A DNA stretch of 64,000 nucleotides from Rhizophagus clarus (GCA_015698045.1 BLAL01000252.1:1488001-1552000); one strand, 5' to 3'; counted from the stretch's first letter, positions 34,425 through 45,845 are shown. The notes: generated by a model not told the origin, from the letters alone. Translations and numbers: made by a program.

Positions 34425-34794
34425 TCATTTCATTGATTTCATTATCATCTACTTCCTCCTCTTCGCTATTGTAATCGTTGTCACTTTCTTCTTCCTCTTC
34501 AGTATCTGATGAATTTATATCATCTTGCGAAAATATCATCTCATCATTGTAGTGTTGAGGATTAATTGAATCATATGCATTATCATCATCATTATTGTCT
34601 TGAAAACTTAAATTACCATCTTCATAATCATATTGAAAGTCCATGTCTTCGTTATCATTATCAGGTGAATGTACGGGTGAACGTATTGCTACTCTCTCGT
34701 CAGATTCTGTTGTCTCATTAGGATTGCTGTAGGAAAACTGATTTCGAATTCGAATTGGTTTTATTGGTTCGATATGATTAAATCGTCTTCTCAT
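34405..34794 (-). CDS. Acidic low-complexity protein
   Basis: A 129-residue frame starts MRRRFNHIEPIKPIRIRNQF and is overwhelmingly Asp, Glu, Asn and Ser from residue 25 on (DDINSSDTEEEEESDNDYNS and similar). There is a short basic N-terminus and no fold. Acidic linkers of this kind stand near the N-terminus of several large fungal transposon proteins, which fits its place upstream of the BAH-like frame with a 20-bp overlap. Alone it may not be functional. Confidence 0.45.
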   Translation of the reverse strand: MRRRFNHIEPIKPIRIRNQFSYSNPNETTESDERVAIRSPVHSPDNDNEDMDFQYDYEDGNLSFQDNNDDDNAYDSINPQHYNDEMIFSQDDINSSDTEEEEESDNDYNSEEEEVDDNEINEMNVKAGT

Positions 34795-36116
34795 CTTTAT
34801 AAAAAATTTAAGATATCTTAATTTAGAATTTTATGATTCAATTAAAGCTTTAAATTATAAATACCTTTATATTATCAGCGTGTCGACAAAAAAAAAAACC
34901 CAAAAAAAAAAGCAAAATAGTTGATCAATTCGGTTAAAATCAATGCCGATTTTGTTACATATCTGTACCAGGTCACTAGCCAATTATTTACGGTATTCTC
35001 AAAACGGAGTAAATTAAGTTCGAATTAAGTTCTAATTATCGGTATATATTGATGTTCCGATGCCGATATTGATGTACAATTTTTTTAACTATAATGTAGT
35101 ATACAAATCGGCAAAGAATTTTTATGTGGTAAGGTAGCGGTGAGAAGAATTTCTTTTTAAAAAAAAAATTTTATGTGATCATATTCTTTTTTTTTTAACA
35201 ATTCATTTAAGACCACCGATTGTCTTCTTATCTGTATTCACAATTTCACACATGGGATTATGTAAGGAAATTAAGAATTACTTTTATCGATTTGTATACA
35301 GTTAGTGAGTTGATTTATAATAAAAAAAAATATATTTTTTTTATTGATATAAAATATTTTCTATTGCTGATATACTTGTGGCCAACCTTATTAAAAATAA
35401 TATTTCTTTTTTATAAATTGTACCTAAAATCTGAATTTATTGACTTGAATAATTTTTCTAAATCTGAAGAACGTAACGAGTATTCAAATCACATGATATA
35501 TTCGACTCACGTCCAATAATATTTGAATATCTAACAAATATTCAATCTTACTTTGTTAAACTTGATGATAACTAAATTACCACAATAAAAAATTATTTTT
35601 TTATTTGCTATGCAAAATTAGCATACCTATTCTTTGAATCTTCCTCCTTATTGCTCATTGTTATAGAACTTCGAATAGCAATCGTCAATTAGCAAAGATA
35701 ACTATAATGAAACAAACACTTTAACCCTGTTTTTTGTAATAATGTAATAAAATATCTATACGCAAATGATATGCAGGATCTATGATTACATTAAGATCAT
35801 AAAAATTTGGGTAAAATTTTTATGAATTATTATAAGGTCCAAGAAAATTATATTTTTAAGACATGCTTTGAATAAATTAACAAATGGTGTAATCAAAAAA
35901 ATATGCGTAATATATGTAGGATCTAAAGATGATTACATTAAGATCTATGCAGAATCGTAATATGGAGTTCAAGAAATAATAATAAAATTTATTATAAATA
36001 TGGAGCCTGTTCGCCATTTCACTCATTTTAAAATACTTTCTTTCTCTAATTAAATCAATTACTCTCAATTACTCGATTTTATAATATTTTTTTTTTATTC
36101 ATAATAATATTAAAGA
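34795..36116. other. AT-rich spacer, no confident gene
   Basis: It holds two related segments, ctatgattacattaagatca (about 35780) and gatgattacattaagatcta (about 35928), and a long frame at 35220-35519 made of AT-rich codons that I do not trust. The last 60 bases (ctctcaattactcgattt and a T run) are the probable promoter of the SANT gene. Confidence 0.4.
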
Positions 36117-36735
36117 ATGGCACAATTAAATACCGGGGTTTTACAGTGGCCAAACGACGCTACTCTCTCGTTAATTCAGTATCGTCGATTGTATCAACGA
36201 TTTTTTTGTACTACTGCCATTCACGATCAAAAGGTGATTTGGAACCATATATCGCAAAACATAAATAATGATCACCAAAACTTCGCGCCAACAAAAAGAC
36301 AGTGCAGGAATAAATGGAATGCACTAAAAAGTGGGTATGAAAATTTGAAAAGGTTATTGAGTAGAAATCCGGAAGGATTTCCTACCCACACACCAACTCT
36401 TCATGATGAACGTTTTCATGATGAGTTGTCAGATGAATTCTGGCTTGCTGAAAGTAACAATTTATTATTTAATTGATTTTTTTTATTTAATTTATCACAT
36501 TTATAATTAACTAATTGTTTTATTTTAAGCACCGGTCCGCGCCGCGAGAAGAAATAGGGTAGATCGTAGGAGATATGAGTATCGAGAGCGCAGGCGCTCT
36601 CGATCTCATCACCGTCACGAGCGCGGGCGCTCTCGATCTCATCACCGTCACGAGCGCAGGCGCTCTCGATCTCATCACCGCCACGAGCGCAGGCGCTCTT
36701 ATTCTCCTTACCCCCGTCATCGACACCGTCATTAA
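36117..36735 (+). CDS. SANT/Myb-like DNA-binding protein with Arg/Ser/His-rich tail
   Basis: Exon 1 (36117-36453) starts MAQLNTGVLQWPNDATLSLI and has the trihelix/SANT pattern of three spaced Trp: VIWNHISQNI, RQCRNKWNALKSGYENLKRL. Such domains accompany Harbinger-like and other transposases and bind terminal repeats. A GT-AG intron (36454-36529) leads in frame to exon 2 (36530-36735), total 180 residues. Exon 2 encodes PVRAARRNRVDRRRYEYRER and then three copies of an 11-residue unit RRSRSHHRHER from 33-bp DNA repeats. Exon 2 has no ATG in this frame, so simple frame scans miss it. Unspliced, exon 1 would end LAESNNLLFN. RS-type tails bind RNA or splicing proteins; a role as nuclear-targeting or DNA-condensing tail is inference. 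Confidence 0.75.
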
Positions 36736-37399
36736 AACAATTTTTTTTATCATTTTACCCTTTACTATTTTCTATTTTTTTTTTTTATTTTTATATTATA
36801 AATTTTTATTTTATTTTCATTTTTATATTTTATTATATATATATATTTTTGATAATAAAATTCTAATTACAATGTCAAATTTAACATATATTATTCGTGT
36901 TTGTAATACAATAAATTGTATTACAATAAATTACAATGGTCAAATTTAAACAATATTATTCGTGTTTGTAATGTTTGTAATACAATAAATCAGCGTTAAA
37001 AATATTTCTTCTCACTCCTTTTTTATAAAAATGGGAATTTAAAACGAAATATTCCATTAATTTTTCTCACTACCTTTTCCATCATAATTCTTTCGATATT
37101 TTCAACTGATTCTGCATTCCTCACGATGTCGAGATCATGTATATTTTCCAATTGTGTACTGTTATCATAATTTACAATAACCAAGATTTCATATTTATAT
37201 CGTAAGGATGCAGTACGTTTTTTTTTTTCTTTTCTATATCCATATTTTTTTGTTTATATTTTCCTGATACTATGTCTAAACGTAAATCATCCGAAGGTAA
37301 AGAAATAGAAGTTAGAACAGGTATATATATTACTTTTTTTAATAAGATTTGCTTATACTGTATGTAAGGATAATAAATAGTAAAATACCAAAAATAAAT
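36736..37399. other. AT-rich spacer with a possible short exon
   Basis: A doubled attattcgtgtttgtaat segment (about 36888 and 36955) lies here. At 37273 an ATG opens MSKRKSSEGKEIEVRTG up to a gtatatat donor-like site at 37321; it could be an extra first exon of the next gene, but a matching acceptor was not convincing. Nothing else was seen. Confidence 0.4.
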
Positions 37400-38921
37400 A
37401 TGAAAGGACCGAAAAAAAGTCAAAAGAACTCAGGACAAATTGGTATTGCGAAAAAGAGAAGAGATATAGACATTGAAGAGGCGAATGAATTAATGTCAGG
37501 TAATATTAATATGTGTAGACTTTAATTCATTGATATTAATCTTTAATTAAAACAATTGCAATGATATATTACATATAGGTGTGCGTGTCAATAAACCAAA
37601 CGTAATAGTTGAAGAGGGAGTAAGGGACAAAAGTGATGAGGATTACGATAATGATGATGATGATGATGATGAAGGAGATGATAATGGCGAAGAAGCAGAT
37701 GAAATTCCAGAACAATTTCGAAAGCATTCAAAATTGGAAATAGTTAACTGGCTTGTCAAACACCCTGATATCTTACGACTCGCAAATGAAATGAACGAAT
37801 CATCAGATGTTGCTGAATCAAAAAATAATGAAGTTAGTATTGAATCAATATGGTAATATTTATTATGTTTAAATCATTAAATAATGCGTCTTCTAATGTT
37901 TTAGGATAAAATCCGACTCTGGGATGAGTCAGTAAAATGTCTATTCCTGCGCGTGAGGAATCCAGACAATAAGGTTCTTGATGACCTGATCGTAAAGATT
38001 TTCCGAATCAAGATATATACTAGCGAGGCAAAAAGCTATCTTGAACGTACTCGTAAGTTCCTTACAGATTTCAGGAATAAATTCAATCAAAATATTTTAA
38101 GCTTTGTAGAAGAATATAAAGAAATAAGAAAAAGCAGGTATATGTTTAATTGTTTTGTTGGCAATAAATAGTGCTGTAATTGTATTATTAATAATTAATG
38201 AATAAAATAGAGGTACCACTGGAAATATATCTCAGAAAGAGATTAAAGAATATGTTGACGAAAGTGTTGCACAAAAAATTTTAAGCAGACAACTTGTTGC
38301 CGTAAACATTTCAGAATTAATTAACAATGGAGGTTTGGTTACATTAGTTGATTTCGTTAGAGAAGCTGTCAGAATCTCGTGGAATGGTAAAAATTTAGCT
38401 GCTATTAAGGCGTTAGATAGAATGACAAAGGAATTATCTATACCATCAAGAAGCGGTAGTAACATCGTTAATTCTTTATCGGTAAGTTATTTTATTTATA
38501 ATGTCCTTTAATCATACATAGTATTAATAATGTTAAATTATACATAGTTATAAAATCTTTAGTAAAAGCTCATGCCTAATTTTTTTATAAAATTATGTAT
38601 TTTATAACGATAATAAATTTAGTAAGTTTTTACGAGTGAATTGACCATTATTCTAAACATCACACCTTAATGTTTTTAATTAAAAAAAAAAATTTGGGAG
38701 ACGTTTAGATTACTCTTTGTATAAATAAATTTATAAATAATTTTGTTAATAAATTATAATTCAGTTCTCTCAACTATTCTATTGACTTCCATTCTTATCA
38801 CTTTTCCACATTTCATACAAATAATTTGACAGTCTGCTTTTTAATTACTTTTTTTGATTTTTTACAGCAACAACTCATCAATAATTTGGAACAGGTAGCA
38901 TTAGTCGTATCGAAGATCTAA
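37400..38921 (+). CDS. Five-exon protein of unknown function in the TA-flanked element
   Basis: Exons: 37400-37499 (MKGPKKSQKNSGQIGIAKKR), 37579-37852 (long Asp/Glu run, then KLEIVNWLVKHPDILRLANE), 37913-38137 (RNPDNKVLDDLIVKIFRIKI), 38211-38481 (KEIKEYVDESVAQKILSRQL, ISELINNGGLVTLVDFVREA) and 38878-38921 (QQLINNLEQVALVVSKI). Four of the five exon joints keep frame with GT-AG introns or nearly so. The joint between exons 2 and 3 does not keep frame with its canonical sites by one base, so either a frameshift occurred or the exon border differs. The protein is about 305 residues: basic start, acidic centre, helical rest. No family is recognised. It may serve transposition, judged by location only. 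Confidence 0.6.
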
Positions 38922-39119
38922 ATTTTCAATACGATATTTGAAATATCAATTAAAAAAAAAATTTTATTTCTTTTTTTGTACGAATTTTACAATAATAACT
39001 ATTATGATACCACTACTAGCTAAAAGCAAATGTGTATAATTAAATTATACTTTTTTTAATTAGATTACAAATTATTAAAATATTTCAATTTAATATTGAA
39101 CTAAACGATCTGAAAATAT

Positions 39120-39845
39120 ACTATTTATTGTTTAACTATATCAAAATGATGTTGATACGTTCGTTATATTGCCAATATTGATATGATGTTAATTTGATAT
39201 TTATAAAATGATGTTTTTATGATGTCGTATTCATACTTAATGCATATCGATACGATATCATATCGATATCATGTTTGTTTCATATTTTTTAAAAATTTTA
39301 TTATTGTTTAATTATATCAAAATGATATCAATTCGTTATATTACCAATATCGAATTGATGTTGATTTGATATTTATAAGATAATGTTTTATAATGTCGTA
39401 TTGATACCGAATACATATCGATACGATATTATATTGATATCGTGTTTGTATCACATTTTTTAAAAATTTTATTATTATTTAACTATATCAAAATGATGTC
39501 GATTCGTTATATTGCCAATAGTGAATTGATGTCGATTTGATATTTATAAGATGATATTTTTACGATGTCATAATGATACTGAATACATATCGATACGATA
39601 TTATATTGATATCGTGTTTGTTTCACATTTTTTTAAAAAATTATCATTGTTATAACAATATGAATATGATATCGATTAGATATTTCTTTAAGTAAATATC
39701 TTTACGATATCATTTTGATATATCCAATCAATAATGTATCGATATCATTTTGATATCATAATGATATCATTTGCAAATCGATATTGTTACGATGTATATT
39801 TAATATCATTACTATATCAATTCGTCATTGTTTAGAATTTTTAAG
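39120..39845. repeat. 173-bp satellite and CGATATC-rich sequence, right subterminal
   Basis: Three units of about 171-175 bp (starts near 39135, 39310, 39481), each with actatatcaaaatgatgtcg, gttatattgccaatattgaa and catatcgatacgatattata. From 39650 to 39845 follow denser gatatcattttgatatcata words. The array mirrors the CGATATC-rich sequence near the left end. The 200 bases upstream (38922-39119) are AT-rich with no feature. Confidence 0.9.
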
Positions 39846-39856
39846 TTTCTGTAAAG

Positions 39857-41530
39857 TAATTATATACCGGTATTTGATTAGTACTGGGGTACTATTCAAA
39901 AATACCCGAATGTAAACTTGAATAATACACGGGTACTATTTAGGAGGGGTACTATTTGAGGGGGGTACTGTATGCAGTACTATACAGTAATAATATTGCA
40001 GCTCATTTTTTATTAATAAAATTGCTGTTTATTTTTTAATAAAATTGCGGCTTATTTTTTATTATCATATAGCGCTGCATATAGTACCTGGGTACTATTC
40101 AAAAATGCAAGCCTAGATTAAATAGTACCCGGGGATAGGAGGGGTATTATGTAAGGAGGAGGGTACTATAAAAAGGGGTACATTGTAAAGGAGGTACTAA
40201 TCATGTGATAATATTATTAACAGTTAAGTAATCAAAAGAACTCTAACAGTTTTCACCCGCAAAATTTAAAATAAAATAAAAAACTTCAGATGTAAAATGT
40301 AAAAATTTTGTAAATTTGGAAATTATTGTAATAATGATCGCAATTTAGATCAGAATAAATCATGAAATTCAATCACATTTTTCACGTTTTTATTCTGTAA
40401 CTTTTATCATATAAAATGGGTCTCCGCATTCACAAATGTCCATCCAGCACATGATGATGTGTGATGATAACTGCACTTCAGACTTGTAACAGTTTTCTTT
40501 TCCTAGTTAGTATGAAGAATTTTTATTTAAGCTTTAATCACTAATTATATACTGGTATTTGATTAGTATCGGGGTACTATTCAAAAATACCCGAATGTAA
40601 ACTTGAATAATACACGGGTACTATTTAGGAGGGGTACTATTTGAGGGGGGTACTGTATGCAGCACTATACGGTAATAATATTGCGGCTCATTTTTTATTA
40701 ATAAAATCATGGCTTATTTTTTAATAAAATTGCGGCTTATTTTTTATTACCGTATAGTACTGCATATAATACCCAGGGTACTATTCAAAAATGCAAGCCT
40801 AGATTAAATAGTACCTGGAGGGAAGGAGGGGTATTATGTGAGGAGGAGGGTACTATAAAAAGGGGGTACATTGTAAAGGGGGTACTAATCATGTGATAAT
40901 ATTATTAACAGTTAAGTAATCAAAAGAACTCTAACAGTTTTCAACCGCAAAATTTAAAATAAAATAAAAAACTTCAGATGTAAAATGTAAAAATTTTGTA
41001 AAATTGGAAATTATTGTAATGATGATCACAATTCAGATCAGAATAAATTATGAAATTCAATTACATTTTTCACGTTTTTATTCTGCAACTTTTATCATAT
41101 AAAATGGGTCTCCGCGTTTACAAATGTCCATCCAGCACGTGATGATGTGTGATAATAACTGCACTTCAGACTTGTAACGGTTTCCTTTTCCTAGTTAGTA
41201 TGAAGAATTTTTATTTAAGCTTTAATCATTAATTATATACCGGTATTTGATTAGTACTGGGTATTATTCAAAATCAGATTTTGATTAGTACCAGGGTACT
41301 ATTCAAAAATACCTGAATGTAAACTTGAATAATACACAGGTATTATTTAGGAGGGGTACTATTTGAGGGGGATACTATATGCAGTATTATACGGTAATAA
41401 TATTGCAGCTCATTTTTTATTAATAAAATCGTGGCTTATTTTTTATTAATAAAATCGCAGCTTATTTTTATTAATAAAATCGCGGCTTATTTTTTATTAA
41501 TAAAGTCGCAGTTTTTTTATTAATATGTAT
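39857..41530. repeat. Tandem array of about 690-bp units
   Basis: Two full units (39857-40550, 40551-41230) and a partial third (41231-41530). Each unit begins attatatac(c/t)ggtatttg, has two G-rich gggtacta-containing patches and an inverted pair (ggtactgtatgcagcactat and ttattaccgtatagtactgc) around two to five minisatellite repeats. It ends in a 480-bp stretch shared with 31006-31484. In the third unit the opening ggtatttgattagtac is itself doubled. Confidence 0.92.
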
Positions 41531-43599
41531 TTAAAACAACTGTTTTTAACATTTTTTTTATTAATATGAATTAAAAAATGTTATCACACTAATACTATAT
41601 ATACCAAAACTAGGACGCGGCACTATATAGAGAGTTTTAACTTTCGGCATTGGGCTAAATGACTTTTGGCAGGCAACCTTAGGTGGCATTAAGGCATTAC
41701 AGCCTAATTACGACATTACGGTCCAATTATAGCATTATAGCCTAATTATGATATTACGAAAAGTGTCATAATTGTAATGCCATATGTTGTAATATTACGG
41801 CATCGTCTAATCAATTATGGCTAACATCTTTAGTTCATGCTACAGTAATCCAATTTGAAAAATTTCTCTGTTATATGAAAAAACATTTTTCAAACTATAA
41901 TTTTACAGAAAAAAATTATAAATATATATTAATTAATTTTTTTTTCTATTCATTTGAAGTCATATAATGAAAAGTAGTGGTTTTAAACTGCATGTATCAT
42001 AATAGTTTATAGAGTATATCTGTTATGTTTAGTAAAGCAAATAGATAGGCTTTTACCTTTATTATATAATATAATATATTTCTTTAAAATCTTTCTTAAT
42101 AAAGCTTTAAATGTGTTCTTTTACTATAAAAAAAAAAATTAAATTATTAAATTTTATATATATAAAATATTAAATAAATTAAAAATTATTAAAATCTAAT
42201 TATTAGATTCTAAAATAATTATATTATTTATAATAAGTATATAAAATTTTTAAAAAAAAAAGTAATAATAACTATCCCTTAAACTATTTTGCAGGTAAAT
42301 TTGCCTATAATTTTATTTTTTAATTAAAGATATTTTTAAGTTTTTTTAGATATTTTATTAAATAAAATAATATTTTTATAATAAATTCTATAGTATTTTT
42401 TAAGTAATCAATTTGATTAATGATTTTTAAAAGTAAATGATTTACAAATTATTATAAATAGGGCTAAATTCTTTAAAATTAAAATATTTTTTTTATTTAC
42501 TAGTTCTAAAAATATAAAATTACTACTATTTGATGTGTCTTAATAAGAAGAATCTGATAAAATAAAATTAAACTTTTTATAATTATTAGGTGATAAGATA
42601 ATTTCCAATATCTAAAAATCTATAAAGTAATATAATCTTTTATTTATCAAATTCTCAGATACAATTTTGCTACCATTAGATATGTTTCAATAAGAAGAAT
42701 CTAATAAACTAAATTTTATGTTTTTATAATCACAGAATCTTAAAATATCTTAAAAATTCTAAAATTATTAAAATTAATTTTAACTCTTACAGTTTAAGGG
42801 ATAAATAATTTGTAACTATAAACAATAGATTTTATATATAAATATTTGGGATACTTAATTAAAATGATTATATAAAATAATGTAATTATAATAAAGGTAA
42901 TTATAAAAAGAATTGATTATATATTAGCTGTAATTTGTTTAAGGTTAATTTATTTGGATTTTAAAGTTTTAATAATTTAATTTTTTTCAGATTATACAAA
43001 CTTAATTTTATGGTTTTCATAGTATAAAAGTTTTATTAATAATTTGGCTGACTTTTAATTATTTTTTTCAAAAATTTTATATATAAAATTCTTAAAAAAA
43101 TTCTTATCTGGTATAATAATAATATAAAAAAATTTTTTTTTAAAGACATAGTAAAAACTGATCCAGCTAGAATATGAAATCATTTTTACCACTTTGTATC
43201 ATTTAATCATTTATAATTTGAATAATATTACAATTATTTATTTTTTTCAATTATTTGTTATTAAAAATTAATTATTATTATAATATCATCACAATTAGTA
43301 TTGATGTTGTTACTTAATAAACGTTTTTTATGTAATATCAAATTTTATTATAGGGGATTTATGATCTTACATTAAATGAATAATTAATTTTCAAATAGAT
43401 TAAAAAAAAATTTTTAGAATTTACATGTATATAATTTGTTGTCATAAGATCAGTCATCTAATCCAATAAGAATAAACTGTAAAGAGTTATTACTAAATGC
43501 ATCAGTTAAATTAAATTAAAAATTAATTATAAATCTACTAAACTTCCAACAATGATTGTATCATTAAGAAAACATTTCTTATAAAGTACAACCTTTATT
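41531..43599. other. 2 kb of AT-rich DNA, no gene seen
   Basis: It contains the right end of the Mutator-like element (to 41831) with repeated taattacgacattacggtcc-like words at 41690-41810. Beyond is extremely AT-rich sequence with a weak repeat (aatttcta/atctaataaactaa words at about 42540-42720). It separates the repeat-rich half from the gene core. Confidence 0.5.
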
Positions 43600-44542
43600 T
43601 TAACCTTCGGTAGTGTCCATCTGATTATTATCTTCTGTCGGAACAGTAGTAACGGCGGTAGTAGTATCAGGATTAACTGAGTCAAGTTCAAGTGAATTAA
43701 TTTCAAATGAATCGAGTAAATTATTTGACGAATTAGGTGGATTAATTAGATTAAGTGGATCAAGTGGATCAAGCGGATCAAGTGGAAGAATTGAATTAAG
43801 TTGATCAAACGAATTAAGTGAATCAAGTTGATTAAGTGAATCAAGTGATTCAAGTGATTCAAGTGACTCAAGTGGATTAATTGGGTTAATTGGATTAGAT
43901 TGATCAAGTGGATTATCTGGATTAATCGGATTATCTGAGTTTGGTGGATTATTTTGATTACTTTGGTTATTTTGATTATTATAACATGTTGTAGCTGCAG
44001 TTTGAAAAATTTGTAATTCCAAATATCTTCGACGTAATTTTCTAAATCAAATAAAATAAATCAATGCTTCTTTTTTTTCGCGCACTATTCAGTTTAAAAT
44101 CGCAAACCTCTTATTTTCTAATATTTCTTTGTCTTCATTTCTTAATCTTTCTTGTCGTTCTCTTGATAAATCAGCCCCAGGTAGATCATCTAGTATTTTT
44201 TGACATCGATGAACCTTATCTTTTAATTTTCTCATCTAAAAAATGAAAAAAAAAAAAATATCTATTTTATTTCGATTTCGATTCCCTTAAAAAATAATTC
44301 GTTAAATAACATAAAATTTACTATACCATTGCTTTAATTTCTTGTTCATTTTTACCTGTTTCTACTTTATCAAGAACTTGTATAATATGTGGTAGGAATG
44401 AAAATTCTTCCCTTGGAAAACGATCTATTTCGGAAGTACTTCCTGTTGCTGTTACCGGTGTTTGTGGTTGTGATTGTGATAACATGAAACTACTTCCCGG
44501 CGTTACTAAAAGCGTAGAATCAAATGAAGCGTAGCCTTGCAT
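43600..44542 (-). CDS. MED9: Mediator subunit 9 (Med9)
   Basis: Three exons (44542-44327, 44235-44108, 44041-43600) with GT-AG introns give 261 residues in frame. The N-terminus is Ser/Gln-rich. Residues about 48-115 form the Med9 core: EEFSFLPHIIQVLDKVETGK (a FxFLPxI helix), then MRKLKDKVHRCQKILDDLPG and ADLSRERQERLRNEDKEILE, ending KRKLRRRYLELQIF. The C-terminal half is a long Asn/Pro/Ser/Leu-rich tail with repeats (NPINPINPLESLESLESLDS). Med9 sits in the middle module of Mediator and passes activator signals to RNA polymerase II in the nucleus. The low-complexity tail is longer than usual for the family. It shares a 184-bp divergent promoter region with the VTI1 gene. Confidence 0.82.
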
Positions 44543-44726
44543 TTAACTTTTTTACTTTCAACTATCGATAAAAAAAATAAACAATTTTCGAGTGTACACC
44601 ATCATACTAAAGTAAAACAAGATCATCGAATTTCCTTTTATGTACTAGTGTTATAATACAAAATATAAAAGCAAGTATCCAATATTCTTTTCGTCATTGG
44701 GATTAAGAGATTAAAAGAAATACAAA
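44543..44726. promoter_or_regulatory. Divergent promoter region MED9/VTI1
   Basis: Only 184 bp separates the two start codons, so both promoters must overlap. The VTI1 start has a favourable A-rich context (tacaaaATG). No specific factor site is claimed. Confidence 0.6.
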
Positions 44727-45845
44727 ATGTCCGGCTCTGAGCTTTTTGAGTCATATGAAAATGACTTTAACCAAGTTTCTGCTTCTATTGGAAATAAAAT
44801 AAATAAGACAATTCCTTCGCAGGCCGGAGGTAAATTCTAAAGGCTATACTATAACACTATTTGAAGCAGCTTATATAGTTTGATTTAATATTAGAGAAAC
44901 GGAAGGCTACTATTCGAGCTGCCGAACGTGAAATTGAAGAAGCAGAAGAAATCGTACGTTAAATATATTTGATTTTATTAAAAATCTTCTGTCTTATCAA
45001 AAAAGAATTTTTTCATTATAGATATCGCAAATGGAAATGGAACTGTTAAATACACAACAATCATCACGCTCACGTCTTCAAACAAGAATAAGAGGTCTTA
45101 AAAGTGATCTAGAGAAATTGAAACGTGATTTGGTAAATGATTATCTTTCGTTTTTTTTTTTTTTTATGAAACAAATACATTATTCTTATTAATTTTTATC
45201 TTATTAGAAAAGAGCTAGTTCTCGTGTTTCTGGACCAACAGATCGTGAAGAATTGCTTGCTGGTACAAATGGGACTGATCTTGATAGTGCTTCTATGGAT
45301 CAACGTGCTCGGCTTTTAACTGGAACTGAACGTTTGGCTGATAGTAGTCGTAGATTACAAGATAGTCATAGAATTGCTTTAGAAACCGGTAATTAGTCCA
45401 AAACATTTTTTGTATTTTATTTTGAAATATATTTACATTATTAATTGTTTTTTTTTTCTAGAAACTATCGGCGCTAATGTTTTGGAAGATATTCGTAGAC
45501 AAAGAGAACAAATTTTACATACCAGAAATACAGTATGTTTTTATATATATGATTATATGATTATAAATATTTGAAGGGATTAAATGTTTTACTAAATTTA
45601 ATAGTTAATGGAAGCGGACTCATACATTGATAAAGCCCAACGTACTCTTAAGGGTATGGCTCGCAGGTAATTTATTTACTCTTATAATTCTAATTATCCG
45701 TATTAAATTCATTATTCATTATTTCCAACCAATCAAATTTGCTGTTATTTTTAGGATGCAAACTAACCGTATGATAACTGCTGTCATTATCATAACACTT
45801 ATTGCCTTGATTTGCTTTGTATTCTATGTAAAATTATTCAGATAA
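44727..45845 (+). CDS. VTI1: Vti1-family Qb-SNARE
   Basis: Seven exons read MSGSELFESYENDFNQVSAS to LIALICFVFYVKLFR, about 218 residues, the family's usual length. The N-terminal Habc-type three-helix bundle contains KRKATIRAAEREIEEAEEII and TRIRGLKSDLEKLKRDL. The SNARE motif covers LLTGTERLADSSRRLQDSHR, IALETETIGANVLEDIRRQR and NTLMEADSYIDKAQRTLKGM. A C-terminal membrane anchor, MITAVIIITLIALICFVFYV, ends the protein. Vti1 pairs with different syntaxins for retrograde Golgi, endosome and vacuole fusion. All introns are short GT-AG. Codon use is balanced and the gene looks intact. Confidence 0.93.

Larger units (their letters stand above)
31485..39856. mobile_element. 8.37-kb TA-flanked transposon carrying genes and subterminal satellites
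   Basis: The left end CTTTGCTGAAACTTGAAG and the right end, read on the minus strand as CTTTACAGAAACTTAAAA, are imperfect inverted repeats. Both flanks have TA (31483-31484 and 39857-39858). Unoccupied copies of the target remain at about 40540-40560 (gctttaatcactaattatat) and 41219-41240 (gctttaatcattaattatat) with a single TA, which proves the boundaries. Inside, from the left, are a 74-bp satellite, a duplicated 195-bp segment, two minus-strand genes, a SANT/Myb gene, a five-exon gene, a 173-bp satellite and CGATATC-rich sequence. No complete catalytic transposase core was identified, so it may depend on another copy or use an unrecognised enzyme. Confidence 0.85.
30247..41831. mobile_element. 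Mutator-like non-autonomous element, host of the 8.4-kb element
   Basis: The left end AAAGATGTTATCTGTAACTG and the right end, read on the minus strand as AAAGATGTTAGCCATAATTG, agree at 15 of 20 positions, with the first ten identical. A perfect 10-bp duplication AGTTCATGCT flanks the unit (30237-30246 and 41832-41841), as expected of Mutator-like elements (9-11 bp). Without the nested 8.37-kb element it is about 3.2 kb, made of a minisatellite and tandem units of about 690 bp. No MULE transposase is present. Confidence 0.75.

Noticed and set aside
35220-35519. 99-residue hydrophobic frame
   Set aside because: AT-rich codons only, no homologous pattern, no splice context.
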